Positions 45,935-57,402 of a stretch of 64,000 bases of DNA are shown in pieces. The DNA comes from Trichosporon coremiiforme (Eukaryota; Basidiomycota; Tremellomycetes; Trichosporonales; Trichosporonaceae), in assembly GCA_039545355.1 (NCBI GenBank), contig BCJJ01000004.1, forward strand, positions 1,754,801-1,818,800, written 5' to 3'. The position numbers and the translations under genes are program-made. The stretch's first letter is position 1, and every line of letters begins with the position of its first letter. The notes below the pieces were generated by a model. The model saw only the letters and a list, made by a program, of their open reading frames with translations. It did no database searches and was not told where the DNA came from.

Positions 45935-48140
45935 CTAAGGGTTCGCCTGCCCTCCCTTAACAGCCGTTGAGCTGAACTCGTGTCGCTCAGGAGCGAACTG
46001 CACGTCAATTGCCCGACCACCGTACACGTAGCCCATGAAGCGATCGCACGACTGCTGGGCCTCTGATACATCGGTGAACTCAACGAAGCCCTCACCGCGC
46101 GGCCGCTCTCCGTCGATCAGGACCTCCGCCAACGTGACGTTGCCGACGGTCTCAAAGAGCTCGACCAGATCTTCATTCGAAGTAGCGAACGGAAGCTGGC
46201 TGTCAGCTGTCGCAGAGAAGTTAGCTGTACTCACGTTGCGGACGAAGATCTGCTGACTCGGCTCAGCGGGGACAGGTTGAAGGCCCGTGCTGACCCGTGC
46301 GTCGTTCTGGGACGACGGGCCGGTGGGCGGCTGCCCGTAGTCGCCGGTGTCTGCGAAGTTTCCAGCAGCTGCAGTTGGAGGCGCAGCGGCGGCATAACCG
46401 CCGTTGAAGTCAGCGGGAGGGGCGCCATAACCACCACCAAATCCACCTGCACCAGCGAACCCTCCGCGGCCGCCAAAGCCTCCGCGAGGAGGGAAGCCGC
46501 CTCGAGGCGGGAAGCCACCGCGCATGCCCCCGCGGCCACCGCGGAAGGACGTGCTTGCGTACTTGTCCTCACGACAGTCGAGGACGTTACCGTACCAGTC
46601 GAAGCCCTTGAACATCCTCAAAGCGTTGTCAGCAACACTGGGGTCGGCAAAGACGACAACGGCGCTGCCCTTCGGGCGTCCGTCGGGGGTCATGTTGAGG
46701 TCGACGCGGGTGACGTCACCCGCTTGGCGCATCAGGTCCTTCAGATCTTGCCAAGAAGCCTGGAGAGGAAGCTATCGTCAGACGCGACTCTGTATGTTGG
46801 TAACTTACGTTCATGACGAAAATGCTGCGATTCGGCCCAGTCGAGCGCTCGCCAAGGGCGGCGCCGATCCTGCCAGGGTGTGGGGGTGCACCAAAGCGAG
46901 CGACCTCTTCACGGTCCTGCGAGGTTAGAAGCGTTCACACTGACATTCGCCACCTACCTCGCGGATGAAGACATCGCGGCCCATGAATGACTTCTCATGG
47001 AGCTGCGACAGAGCATCTCGCGCCTGGTCCGGAGATTCAAACTCAACGATGCTGTGCGTTAGTTACGCATAGGCACGACCTCAACTCACCCGCAACCTTT
47101 AGAAGTACCCGCTGGAGTCACCAGCACTTCCGAGAACACCACATTCCCTCCCGCTGTAACAGTTAGTTACTTGTTGATCGATTTCCTTCAGTCGGCTCTC
47201 CATTCTTCAGGTGACCCGTCCCATCCAGTCCATCACAGAGTCGTCCGGGTGAATGACCAAGTCCCTTCCTAATCTCGCTGGGATGCTCCAAGCTTCCACA
47301 TCCATCTGCGTCTCCATGTGATCCCTCCGAACCTTAACCTTGCACATGCGCGTCCACCCTCCCTTCTCCACCCCTTTTCTTACGGGGAGTCCAAGATTGT
47401 GAATTTCCAACGCTAACGCACCTCCCATCATGTATTCGCGCAAGTCGCGGTAGGTGCAGCTGTAGGACAGGTTGCCGACGTAGAGCCTGTTCTCGCGCCT
47501 GCTGACGCGGGAGTGCGCCTCGGCTTCCTCGGGTGGCGCGTTCATCGGTCCGTTGGGTGGCGGTCGCCGGTCGTCTCCTCTGGGGTCGTATCCGCGGGAA
47601 GGTCTTCCACCGTAACCACCACCACCGCGGTAGCTGTCGTATCCCCGGTCACCGAACCCGCCCCGTCCCCGGCTACCACGGAAGCCACCACGGGGCGGCC
47701 CATCGTAGTACCCTCCACGCCCACGACCGCGTCCACCGAAACCACCGCTGCGCCCGTGGTCCTGATACCGACCCCAGTCAGGATAGCGGTTGTCGCGGTC
47801 GTCGTGGCGGTCGGCGCGGTCTCGGGGACGGTCGCGATCCCGGGATCGGTCGCGGTCCCGTCTTGGTGAACGCGTACGCGATCGGGAGCGGTGCTGCTCA
47901 TGTCAGCTCAGACCTAGCCTCTAACTGAGAGCTACTCACGCGCTCACGCCTATCGTACCGGTCGTCATCGCGGCGGTCCCTGCTGCGACTCCGATCGCGC
48001 TCATCGCGGTCTCGGCGATCGTCTCGGTCTACATCCCGGTCGCTATCGTCGCGGCTGCGCCGGCGATCTGCGTGTCAGACATGCGATCGGAGTGTGCGGC
48101 GTGTGAGCTTACCGTCTCGCGGCTCCATGTCGGTGTCCAT
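45935..48140 (-). CDS. SR-rich mRNA-binding protein with three RRMs (Gbp2/Hrb1-like)
   Basis: Eight exons on the minus strand (48140-48113, 48067-47940, 47893-47422, 47153-47090, 47051-46958, 46916-46809, 46759-46235, 46195-45935) give 559 residues with all phases closing. The N-terminus is Arg/Asp/Ser-rich (many R-D and R-S pairs), then Gly/Arg-rich with R-G-G-F type repeats. RRM1 starts N-R-L-Y-V-G-N-L-S-Y, with A-G-G-N-V-V-F and S-K-G-C-G-I-V-E-F built across introns. RRM2 starts R-S-I-F-V-M-N, with S-A-V-V-V-F. A Gly/Ala/Phe-rich linker leads to RRM3 (I-F-V-R-N-L-P-F-A-T-S, G-E-G-F-V-E-F). This order matches the yeast shuttling proteins Gbp2 and Hrb1, which accompany mRNA during export and quality control. 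Confidence 0.88.
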
Positions 48141-49590
48141 AGCAGCGAACGATGGATGCGTGTGATGGATGGTGGTTGCGGCGGTCACAGGCTGTGGTAA
48201 TGAATCGAAGCGCGCACCGTGGCTATTGACCGACACGCGTGATTGTAACCGACAATAACAACAGTGCCCCGCGCGGCAGGACCCTAGCCCCTCATATCCC
48301 CGAGGCATGTGGCACCTCACCGCCGGCAATGAGCGGTCTTCTTCGACGACCTATGCAGTCCTAACCATCACTCTGCATCAGCTCACCACATCATTGCATC
48401 AAAATTGTCTCTGTTCTCGCATTATTTTGACTGCTTCGGTTCTTCTTGTACTGCGCCCCGGAGCTTGAAAGTGTTGTGCCGGCTATTAAGCTGCGCTCGG
48501 TGAGCTCTATCCCTTCTTGTCTCGGGCTGTCAACTGGTGAGGCTGAGTTCCTTCCCCATCGCCTTGCACACACGTCACCTCACCCCCGTGCACCCCATGC
48601 ACCGCTTGCTGTGCTGAGTGATCGTGATTGTCCTTGCTTAGCATGCTAGGGTTGTTCTTGATGGGAGTGAAAGAGCGTGCCCTCCATCTTTTGACCAGGG
48701 ACAAGCCAATGGATGGCTGAGGTCAACCCTGAGGCGTTTTCGGCCTCTATCTGAGACCGCCGCAGGGAGGGCTCTAATTACATGATTGAACTGCTGGCAG
48801 CAGCGAGCTGGCTGATGGAGCTGGCGAGCTGTTACGAGGCAAGGCATCCTTTCTGAACGCGATAACATGGCGGGCGGTCGCTGGGTCCGAGTATTGTCGA
48901 CAGCGGTCGCATAACTACAGCCACTCTGGTCGGACGACTCATCAGCGGCAGAAGCGCGGTATGCAATTCAACGCGCTATCGTTGAGCACAAATCAGCCGC
49001 GAGGTGACTCAACCAACCACGACTACCTTCCCCGCGCGCATTGTCCACCGAGCCCCACACCATTCACCCTGCCCCTGCATGCCCTGCACAGATCACCTAC
49101 CCCCTTGGCGAAACCGGGACCTCGCATCCCGGCTGCCCTGTCGAAGTGCGCCTCTTGTTCGTTTCCAGCACCGCAACATGCACTCGTCTAGCTGGCATCA
49201 AATTGAAATGGGCAGATACCGCGGTACGTAAAGACTGAATGCGACTCGGCAAGGGTTAGACGACTAGGGCAACCAGCGGGCACATTCCGAGTTACCAGCT
49301 CGGATCCGTAGCCACTCGATTCTTGGCGCAGGCGACGTGCGACTGTCCGGAAGGGCGCAATGTTGCAGCGCCTGCAGACCCAGAGCCAGTTCCGGTGCTG
49401 TGCGGCAAGTGATCGTCGCTCTTCGCCGCTGGTCCTATGCGGACGCGGCTGACTCGACATGACTGGACTCGAAGACACCCTCAACTTTCTTCGTGTCGCG
49501 TCTCGAGTCTATATAACAAACCGCGCCTCCCTGATTTCTTTTTCGACCACCCTGCATATCATCTCCATCAACCTCATCTCACACAGTCTC
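48141..49590. promoter_or_regulatory. Divergent promoter region, Gbp2-like / ABC transporter
   Basis: A 1.45-kb gap between divergent start codons. A TATA-like TATATAA lies near its right end. No recognisable gene, RNA or repeat was found in the rest. Confidence 0.5.
49510..49516 (+). promoter_or_regulatory. TATA box of the ABC transporter gene
   Basis: TATATAA lies 75 bases upstream of the ATG at 49591. It also argues against an in-frame upstream start at 49459, which would place the TATA box inside the coding region. Confidence 0.5.
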
Positions 49591-52251
49591 ATGGACAAGG
49601 TCGCCGACGTCATCGAGCAGGCAAGTCGCCAGAAGCGACCAGTCAAGCAACCCACCTTCTCCAACCTCACCCTTCCTTCCGAGTACGATCGTCTCAACCT
49701 CGTCACCCGGCTGTGGCTTCAGTCACGAATCATCAAGCCAAAGGAGTGGGAGGAGAAGGAGAAGGAACGCGAGAAGCGTAGGGAGGAACGGGAGAAGGAA
49801 CGGCAACGGCGGAAGGAGAAGCAAGCTCTGGAGGATGGCTCCGCAGAGGCGGGTGCCACCAAGGATGAGAAGGACACCACAGAGATCGATCGAGCAGACG
49901 GAGCTTCAACACCAGCGAGTGAGGCATCGACCTCTAGTGCGTCCTCAGCCTCCACTGGTGCGACCTCCGTTGACGACTCTGCAGACGAGAAGTCTGGCCT
50001 GACACTCTCTCAATCGTCTGATGGACCCCTCTTCCGAGCGGCGGGTAACCCTCGTCCGAAGACATTGGCAGAGGTCTGGCTCTGGCTAGATCTCTGCCGC
50101 GAGCTGTCACCATTCTTGACCAGGGGTGTCCGTCAGCTTCATCCGATTCGATTGTTCATCTACCTGTTGGAACAGGTGTCTGACCGCCTGCACACGACAG
50201 TCAAGTGAGTTACCGTCTACCAAAGCAGAAGCTGACTGGACAGCCTGTATGCTACATCGCAGCTCTACGACCTGTGCGAGCGTGCACTGGGAGGGAAGCC
50301 AGCGTCCTGGAGCACAGCTTTGCGGGTAGCAAGTTCCGGCATGGCAATGATCCTCTACCGCGAGCTCACTGGACGGATCTTCAGTGACAACAGTACCAAG
50401 CTTCACGTGAGTAGAGTGCACGGGTAACGCTGACGCTCAGCAATGGCTAGAGACCAAGTTCGAGCGCCAGTACCTCTCCATGCGTCTCGAAGCCCCGCCG
50501 CATGGCACGGACGAGCTTTCATCCGCCCTCGTTTACGAGGCGGGCATTTTCTCTGGCATGGAGAGCGCGCCTTTTTACCACAGCGGACCGTTCGGCTTGG
50601 TGAACGGTGTCAGCGGCGCTTTGGCCGAGCTTGTCGACATCGCGGCGCAGATTACCATGCTCGTGCAGGCTGTGGGCGGCATCGAGCAGATCAAGAAGCG
50701 TGACCCGAAGACTCTAACGCTGATCGGACTCGCATTTGCTCCCACGTTGATCACCAAGCTGTCTGACTTTGTCTACAGCTTCGACGACGACGATGACGAG
50801 TACGAACAGCTCGAGGAGGATATGGCCGAATTCGAGAACATGGAGTACCTGATGCGGGACATTGCCACCTCAACCAAGTACAAGCAGGAGGCTACGCTGT
50901 TTGGTCTGCACGACTGGTGTCTCAAGACGTGGGACAAGGCACGCGCCATGCTGCAGGCGCGTTCTTGGGAGCAAAGCTTCCAGTCGCAGGCGAAGAATGT
51001 TGGCTTCAAGCTTCTGAACGAGATGGCCGGAACTGCGTTCTACGTGAGTGCCGTCGCTGAGAAGTAGCTGACATCAGGTTCTACTGGCTACAAAGACCAT
51101 CGACACCGGTCTGTCGCTCGGTTCTATTCACACGTACCAGGGTACTGCGCGCCAGCTTGTCTACTCTGTCAGGCGACTGTTCAACCACCTCAACCTGTCG
51201 TACCAGTCGGTATTCTACGCTGCTGCCTTCGCTGGCGCGTCTGAGCCGTCTCCCCGCGGCCTGGACATCGACTTTGAGACGACTCGCCAGCAGGGCGGCA
51301 TGCGCATCGAGGCGAAGGACCTCTCCTTCACGTATTCCGGTGCGGATACGCCTACTCTGACCAACGTCAACCTGACGATCGAGCCGGGGCAGACGCTTGC
51401 GATTGTCGGATACAACGGTGGTGGCAAGACGACTCTCGTCAAGCTGATGACGGGATTGTTCGAGCACAGCTCTGGAACTCTCACGATCAACGGAGTCGCG
51501 CCGCGCGACTTCAACTCAAAGACGCTCCACAAGCGCATGTCGGCGCTGTTCCAGGATTTCAACCGCTACAACCTAACGCTCCGTGAGAACGTCGGTATGG
51601 GCCTGGTCGAGAAAATCGAGGATCGCGCTGCGGTCAACCAGGCTATCGAGGACGGAGGCGCCCAAGGCATCCGCGCCAAGGGCGGCCTGGAGGCTATGCT
51701 AAACCCGTGGGGCGAGCCTGAGCCCCCCAAGATGGACATGAAGACGTGGAGGGACGAGGACTCGGATGAGGACAGCGACGACGATGCCTCGTGGGTCCAG
51801 CTCTCGGGCGGACAGTGGCAGCGTGTCGGTCTCGCCCGCGCCTTCATGCGTGCGAAGGAGAGCGACCTCGTCGTGTTCGACGAGCCATCTTCGGCGCTTG
51901 ACCCGCGTGCCGAGGCTGAGTTGTTCAACAACATCCACAACTTGACAAACGTCGCGGGCACGACAACCGTGTACATATCGCACCGCTTCAACACGGTGCG
52001 CAAGGCGGACCGCATCGCCCTCATGGAGAACGGAGTGAGTGTAAATTATAAGCAGCTATGTATCGACGACTTCAGCTGACGGACAGACGATCGCCGAGTA
52101 CGGCACACACAAGGAGCTCATGGAGAAGAAGGGGCAGTACTACGAGCTGTTCACGATGCAGGCGGAGGGCTACCTTGACAAGTCGGAGACTGCCACGCCT
52201 ACCGAGGCGGCTACCGCGGAGGGCGACGCGGCTCCGGCCGAGTCGGCGTGA
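49591..52251 (+). CDS. ABC half-transporter of bacterial exporter (MsbA-like) type
   Basis: Five exons (49591-50204, 50244-50406, 50441-51043, 51078-52034, 52087-52251) encode 833 residues. One ATP-binding cassette sits C-terminal: Walker A G-Y-N-G-G-G-K-T-T near residue 571, Q-loop L-F-Q-D-F-N-R-Y, signature L-S-G-G-Q, Walker B L-V-V-F-D-E-P-S-S-A-L-D and switch I-S-H-R-F. The preceding part has weak membrane segments and a stretch Y-K-Q-E-A-T-L-F-G-L-H-D-W that resembles the region before the coupling helix in bacterial exporters. The N-terminus carries a highly charged Glu/Lys/Arg run. Family membership is certain; substrate and membrane are unknown. The Q-loop wording is more like bacterial half-transporters than fungal ABCB proteins. 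The start at 49591 fits the TATA box upstream. Confidence 0.85.
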
Positions 52252-52588
52252 TGTTTGTGTGGCGACCACTGTTGTAATTATTGATAATTTGGGGATCTCT
52301 TGATACTTCTCTGACTGCTTTTGGACGCTAGAATAGCACACCGTTGTGCATGCAGTTTCTGTACGCTTGTTGCTACTGACGCAGACATACCAGCCATCCC
52401 TCACATACGACCAAACGATGTGTCCATGTGTGAAGCGCATCCCAGTACGCCCGTCGCTAGCGGAAACAACTGTGCGATCGGCGTCGTGTGTGTCGCCTCA
52501 AGGGGCTGGGCTACGTGTCGTCCACTCCTTACGACTCGCTACACTCGCACACACACGTCTTAACCTTACTCAGCACAGCATCGACATC

Positions 52589-53616
52589 ATGCCCAAGTAC
52601 CGCGCGACAGTCCGCGACCATCCCGACTGGCGCGAGGGCGACTTCACTCTGATCTCGGCGGACGGGTGGCGCTTCAAGGTGTTGTCGGCGTACGTCATGT
52701 CGTCCAGGTGAGTGTATCGAAGCCGGCTCGCGGCAAACCACTTCCACGGCCATCTCGCAGCTTCTGCACGTCTTCGTAAGCTGACTCCAGCTCCGTCCTT
52801 CGTGATGCGCTCTCCTACGGCCCCCGACAGAAGGTGCGCTTCACCGAGCCCGGCGAGGGCAAGGCGGTCATCGCGCGCTGGCTCCAGCTGCTCGTGCACG
52901 TCACCATCGGGGGCCGCCGGGGCCACTTCCGCCACCCTTCGCACGCAGCAGCAACCTACATCGATATCGGGACATACATCGCTCTCGTGCGCTTCCTGCG
53001 CAAGTGGGACTGCGAGCAGACGCTAGCGCACCTGTGCCTGCTCTTCACGCAAGCGCTCGTGAACCAGGACATCAGCCGCGCCGACGCCTTCACCCTCGGC
53101 GCGGCAGCGGACAACGTCCTGCTGTGCGTCAACGCGATGCGTATCGGGAACACGGCCATGTATCCTGCCCCCTCTCCACCCCCTCGCACGTCGGTACACT
53201 CGCACCGCTCCAGCTGGTCCTTCTTCGGCTCGCGCACAAACCTGACTTCTCCCCAGTCTCTCTCCAGCCATGGCCCCACCTACGGGCTGGCGAAGGAGAA
53301 ACTGGGCCCCCTGCGCGTCGAGGATCTGAAGCTGGAACACTGGCGCGCCATTCCGCCCGAGTACATCTTCGCGCTGGGCCGGGCGATGCGCGACGACGAT
53401 CTCGAAGATCCGGCTAGGAGGGGCGAGCATCTCGAGACAGACTTCAAAAAACTACTTTCCTGTGCGACGGCGTTCTTCGGTCGTCCTGACCCGGCCCTGG
53501 ACAGGCTGACGGGCGAACCGGTGTTTCTGTCCAGCGAGGAGGCAGAGGAACTTGATTGCGCAGAGTTTCAGCGCGTAGTCATGGGTCGTAATACGAAGAG
53601 GGCGTCGTTTCCGTAG
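52589..53616 (+). CDS. BTB-family protein, copy E (the only intact member here)
   Basis: Two exons (52589-52707 and 52791-53616) encode 314 residues. The start W-R-E-G-D-F-T-L-I-S-A-D-G-W-R-F-K-V is followed by the phase-2 intron and S-V-L-R-D-A-L-S, matching the strand-helix opening of BTB/POZ domains (roughly F-K-V-H-x-x-x-L-x-x-x-S-x-V-F-R-D-M-L). V-I-A-R-W-L-Q-L-L, L-V-R-F-L-R-K-W-D-C and A-F-T-L-G-A-A-A-D-N complete the pattern. A Ser/Pro insert and a helical tail with I-P-P-E-Y-I-F-A-L-G-R-A follow. BTB domains mediate dimerisation and often recruit cullin-3 ligases, but no partner domain is visible, so the role is unknown. The 83-nt intron is longer than those of its relics. The assignment is by pattern and not confirmed by a profile search. 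Confidence 0.75.
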
Positions 53617-53894
53617 CTCTGGTGTGTAATGGGTTTTGGGAGTTTTAGGTATGCATGGCACTGGTTGTCAAGCAGAGAGATGGGGTTGCCGTGCAAAGGA
53701 GGGCTGATCGCGTTTCGCGCTCTTGAGCGGTATCACCGTGTCTGAGCCGAAGCAAGAACTATCTCTCGATGTGGCACCGACCATCAGTCATCAGTTCCAG
53801 CAGTGCACTTTCGTAGAGCTTCTTACGTCGCATCTCAAGAACTGCTCACACTAAACTGCTTCACTACAACAATCTAGGAATCGCCGCGGGGCAC

Positions 53895-55299
53895 TTAGAG
53901 CTTGGCGTTGTTGCGGATGAACTTGTTGCCGTTCTCGAGGGCCTCCTTCGCGCCGTAAACGAGCTCGTCAATGATCTCCTTAGCAGGCTTAACGTCGCGG
54001 ATACGCGCGGAAACGTCTCCCATGAGCCTGTATTACGTAAGCAATGAACGTCATTGAAGGATGGAAGAGAAGAAGAGGATGAGTGAGGATGTCGAGAGGA
54101 TACTGTTGAAGTGTTGTCGGTGGACAGGTTGGGAGTGAGGTGGAGGTGGCGTCAGGCACCGGATGTGGGAGTGGGGTGAAATGTGAGGGCACGTGACTTA
54201 CCAGGGGCGGCCGGGGATGGAGAGCTTGGGGTTCTCGGCGAGAGCGAGCTCGAAGGGAAGCTTGCCCTGCGAGGTGAGCTCCTGGATCTTCTTGATCTGA
54301 TCGGGGGTCTCCCAAGACTTGACGTAGTCGGTGCGGCGGACACGGAGGGGACGGCCAGTGTAGATGAGCGAGGTGGCGGTGTCACCGAAGTCGGCGGAGA
54401 CGACGAGGTCCTTGTGGTACTTGGGGGCACCAGCCTCAGTCGAAGCGACGAAACGAGTACCGACCCAGACGGCCTGAGCACCGTACATGAGGGCGGCGGC
54501 GAGGCCACGGCCGTCGGCGATACCACCGGCAGCAACGACGTAGACGGGCTTGCCGGTCAGGGGCGAGGTCTTGCCCTTGACGCGGTCGACGCACTCCTCC
54601 CAGAGGATGGAGGAGGGGGTAGAGCCAGTGTGGCCACCACCCTCACCACCCTGGGCGCAGATGATGTCGACACCACGCTCAAGAGCCTTCTCGACGTGCT
54701 TGGGGGCACCGACCATGTTCATAACAAGGATGTTGTGCTTGTGGAGGCGGTCGACGACGTGCTTGGGAGGAACACCGACGGCACAGACGAAGAGCTTGGC
54801 ACCCTCCTCGATGATAACGGAGATGAGCTCGTCAAGCTGGCCCTTGGTGTAGTCGTAGTTGGTCTTACGGGCGGAGCCACCGACCTGGGGGAGGAGAAGG
54901 TCGACACCGAAGGCTGGGCTGTTAGTGGGGATCCTTAGCGCAGTTCGCTGAAACTTACGGAGCTTGGGGTCCTTGAGACCGGCCTTGAGCTCGCCGATGA
55001 CCTGGCGGAGGACCTTGGGGGTGTAGCCTGATTGTCAATTTCCGCACAGAGTACCTATCCTCAACTCACCGATACCACCGATGACACCGAGACCGCCGGC
55101 GTTGGAAACGGCAGCAGCGAGGCCGGGGCCAGCAGCAACGTTCATTCCCCTGTCATTATTAGTCGGGCATCTCAGGAACGGGGTGGGCGGCATCTGCCGA
55201 GTGGAGGGGCATCCACCAGATTTGGCGTACTCACGCGAGAATGACGGGGTGCTGGATGCCGAAGAGCTCGGTGATGGCAGTCTGGAGGGGAGCGGTCAT
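53895..55299 (-). CDS. Nitronate monooxygenase (2-nitropropane dioxygenase family)
   Basis: Five exons on the minus strand (55299-55235, 55149-55070, 55027-54959, 54913-54202, 54027-53895) give 352 residues. The TIM-barrel markers are clear: P-V-I-L-A-G-M near the start, S-N-A-G-G-L-G-V-I-G-G, F-G-V-D-L-L-L-P-Q, Q-G-G-E-G-G-G-H-T-G-S, A-A-G-G-I-A-D-G-R-G-L-A-A-A-L and G-A-Q-A-V-W-V-G-T-R-F. The family binds FMN and oxidises alkyl nitronates, detoxifying products such as propionate-3-nitronate. His in G-G-H-T-G is the usual catalytic residue. Four introns lie mostly near the N-terminus; the last (174 nt) rebuilds the Trp of G-R-P-W. Codon usage is strongly biased to C/G endings, suggesting good expression. 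The gene is convergent with BTB copy E. Confidence 0.94.
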
Positions 55300-56615
55300 T
55301 GTGACGGGGCTATGGGTATGCCTGATGGGGGGATGGACGAGGTGGAGATGCGTCGATGCTTATATGGCGGATGTGCCATGTCTTGGTCGGCCAAGTGCTG
55401 GCAGCCGGCAAGGGACGTTACCGGTGCGTCGCGTGGCTTCGGGCGTGGCTTCGGCCGGCCCCCGCCGCCTGGTTTCGACTGTCGGTTTTGCATCCCCGCC
55501 AGGCTAGCGCCTTAGCTTCGAGCCCCGCATCCCCGCATCCTCGCATCCCCGCATCCTCGCATCCCCGCATCCTCTGCATGCTGTCCACACATCGCTCGAC
55601 ACTTGACTGCTTCGTGAACCGCTACGGAGCATTGACCGACGGTCCTCGGACGGTGGTAGTAGCTACGGCACCGAGCTAAGCCCACTAAACACATCGCACT
55701 CTTGAAATTCCGCTGTGGGTCCGGCTTCCAGACGAAATCTACCCGCCGTGAAAGTTCGGTCTTCTCCGTAAGCATAATCACGAGAACAGACGCGGTTAAG
55801 AGCACCCAGGTGGTGCACGTTTGGAGACCCCAACACCGCTACAAGGAAAGAGGCTGTCTCAGCGCAACGGCGCCCGCCTGACCGATACTACCCCGCATCC
55901 GCCATCCGCTAGATCTGCCCCAGGCAGCGCCAAGCGATGGCGCTCGGTCGGTCATGTTGTGTCTGCCCACTCCTGACGGCTCACAACCCGGCGACAACGG
56001 TAATGAGTTTTGCTGGTGGTTAAGTCGTGGGAAGCTCCATGCAGTTTACACTGTTGGTCCACATCGGCATCGATCTCCAACGTCGCGCGGCGCAACTTCC
56101 CGCACTCGGATAGGTCTATCTCAGATCCGAAGACCTCCTGGCCGTCCGCACCAATATAAGATCGGCGGGTTCAGCGCCGGACAATATCAAGGCGGTGACT
56201 CTAGAATCGTGACTTGCTGTTGAAACAACACCTCACGCGCGGACTAGAAACTGCTGTCAGCCAGTGCTTCGGGCTGTGCCGAAAGACACTTTAGGATCCG
56301 ACGCGCCGTATGACGCCGCGACCTAGGCACGTCACCTGTCGGTGACTTGCGGGATCCGGATCAGCGTTGTCCATATCGGGATGAGCGCTTTGGAGGTGTG
56401 TTACGGTCAGCATGGAGTGAGTGAATTGCAAGCACCTGAGCCTACAGGATAGCTGTGCATGAACCGGGCTTCAAGCCATAAGTCTCTCACCCTTTACCCA
56501 TCACCTCCCTCCGCATCCTCGGAGTCACTGTCCCAAAGCTCCCTAGGAAGATGAGGAGCCTGAACGATTGGAGGATAGGGCTTGTGAGCCCCATACGCCT
56601 CGGGTCCAACTGCGA
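55300..56615. other. Gene-free spacer left of the second BTB relic cluster
   Basis: About 1.3 kb. The left part is the promoter of the nitronate monooxygenase gene. It includes a short minisatellite at 55523-55579. The rest shows no believable frame, RNA gene or transposon end. Confidence 0.5.
55523..55579. repeat. Seven-copy 8-bp minisatellite
   Basis: The units alternate between CCCCGCAT and CCTCGCAT, seven in a row, the last with one added base (CCTCTGCAT). It lies about 220 bp upstream of the nitronate monooxygenase start codon. Confidence 0.9.
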
Positions 56616-57402
56616 TTAGCCCCACGTCCGATTCCCGCTTTGCTCACATTTCTTGATCCCCTGGAAGTCGGCGACGACCAGTCGATGGAACTCTTTGCAG
56701 AATGAGTTGGGATGCTTTAGGGGGTCAGTCTTTCTGCAGGCTCGATCCTGAGCCCAGGAGTACGGGAAGGGGATGGACGCGGCGAAAATGAAAGGTGCAG
56801 CGGTCAAGTCCGCAAGGCTCTTGCCCTTCACGCCTCGAAGCTCCCCGGGGTACTCGATGTAGTCACCATTATCTCAGCGTCGCTCATTGGTGATGACATC
56901 AACGCAAAGCGCCAGATCATTCGTTGTCGCTGCAGATATGAACGCGTTGTCGTCTCCAGCAATCGATGAAGCGCCGCCTCGGCCCCGTACAATCGCAGCT
57001 GTTTGAGGGCAGGCTGCGAGTCATACTTGTCCAAGAAGTACAGCAAGCTCTCCAAGTCCAGGCGCCACTCGGTGTAGGGCGAGGAAAACGGCAGTTGATT
57101 GGTTTGACAGGTGATGAGGTTGAGGAAGATGCGAATGACGGCAGCACGCTCATACTCTTGATCCGTAAGCTGAAACGTGGGAGCATCGGATCCCGGCCGC
57201 TGAGGAAGGGCGTGCATGTCCGCGAACACGGGACTGAGATCAGCAATCAAAGATCCCCAGCTCACGTAGAACAACCCAAGACATGGGCGGACACTCTCAA
57301 GCGGGTGAAGTCGGAAGGGACAAGCGTGACCAGCTTAGATTCACCTCGTGTCCATGTGGCCTCTTCCTCGAGGGGAAGGTCCAAGCTGGTGTTGCCTGAC
57401 AT
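56616..57402 (-). pseudogene. BTB-family relic F (frameshift and nonsense codon)
   Basis: Exon 1 (57402-57266) starts M-S-G-N-T-S and runs through L-V-T-L-V-P-S-D-F-T-R-L-R-V-S-A-H-V-L. A 32-nt intron at the family position leads to P-V-F-A-D-M-H-A-L (exon from 57233). V-I-R-I-F-L-N-L and L-L-Y-F-L-D-K-Y-D follow. Near 56960 the frame breaks; the neighbouring frame continues N-A-F-I-S-A-A-T-T-N-D-L-A-L-C-V-D-V, the family tail, and meets a TGA at 56876-56874 before P-F-I-F-A-A and the rest. Read as it stands it would be a 180-residue protein ending at 56828. The family comparison makes decay more likely. Confidence 0.7.

Noticed and set aside
49459..49590. Upstream in-frame start for the ABC transporter
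   Set aside because: It would add 44 residues, but the extension includes a TATATAA box 75 bases before the ATG at 49591, which is a better start.
54183..54938. A 251-codon plus-strand frame over the nitronate monooxygenase gene
   Set aside because: It is a Gly/Asp/Leu-rich shadow of exon 4; the minus strand carries all barrel motifs.
56828..57402. Relic F as a short functional 180-residue BTB protein
   Set aside because: Its C-terminus departs from the family exactly where the adjacent frame continues the family tail, so a frameshift is the simpler reading. Not fully excluded.
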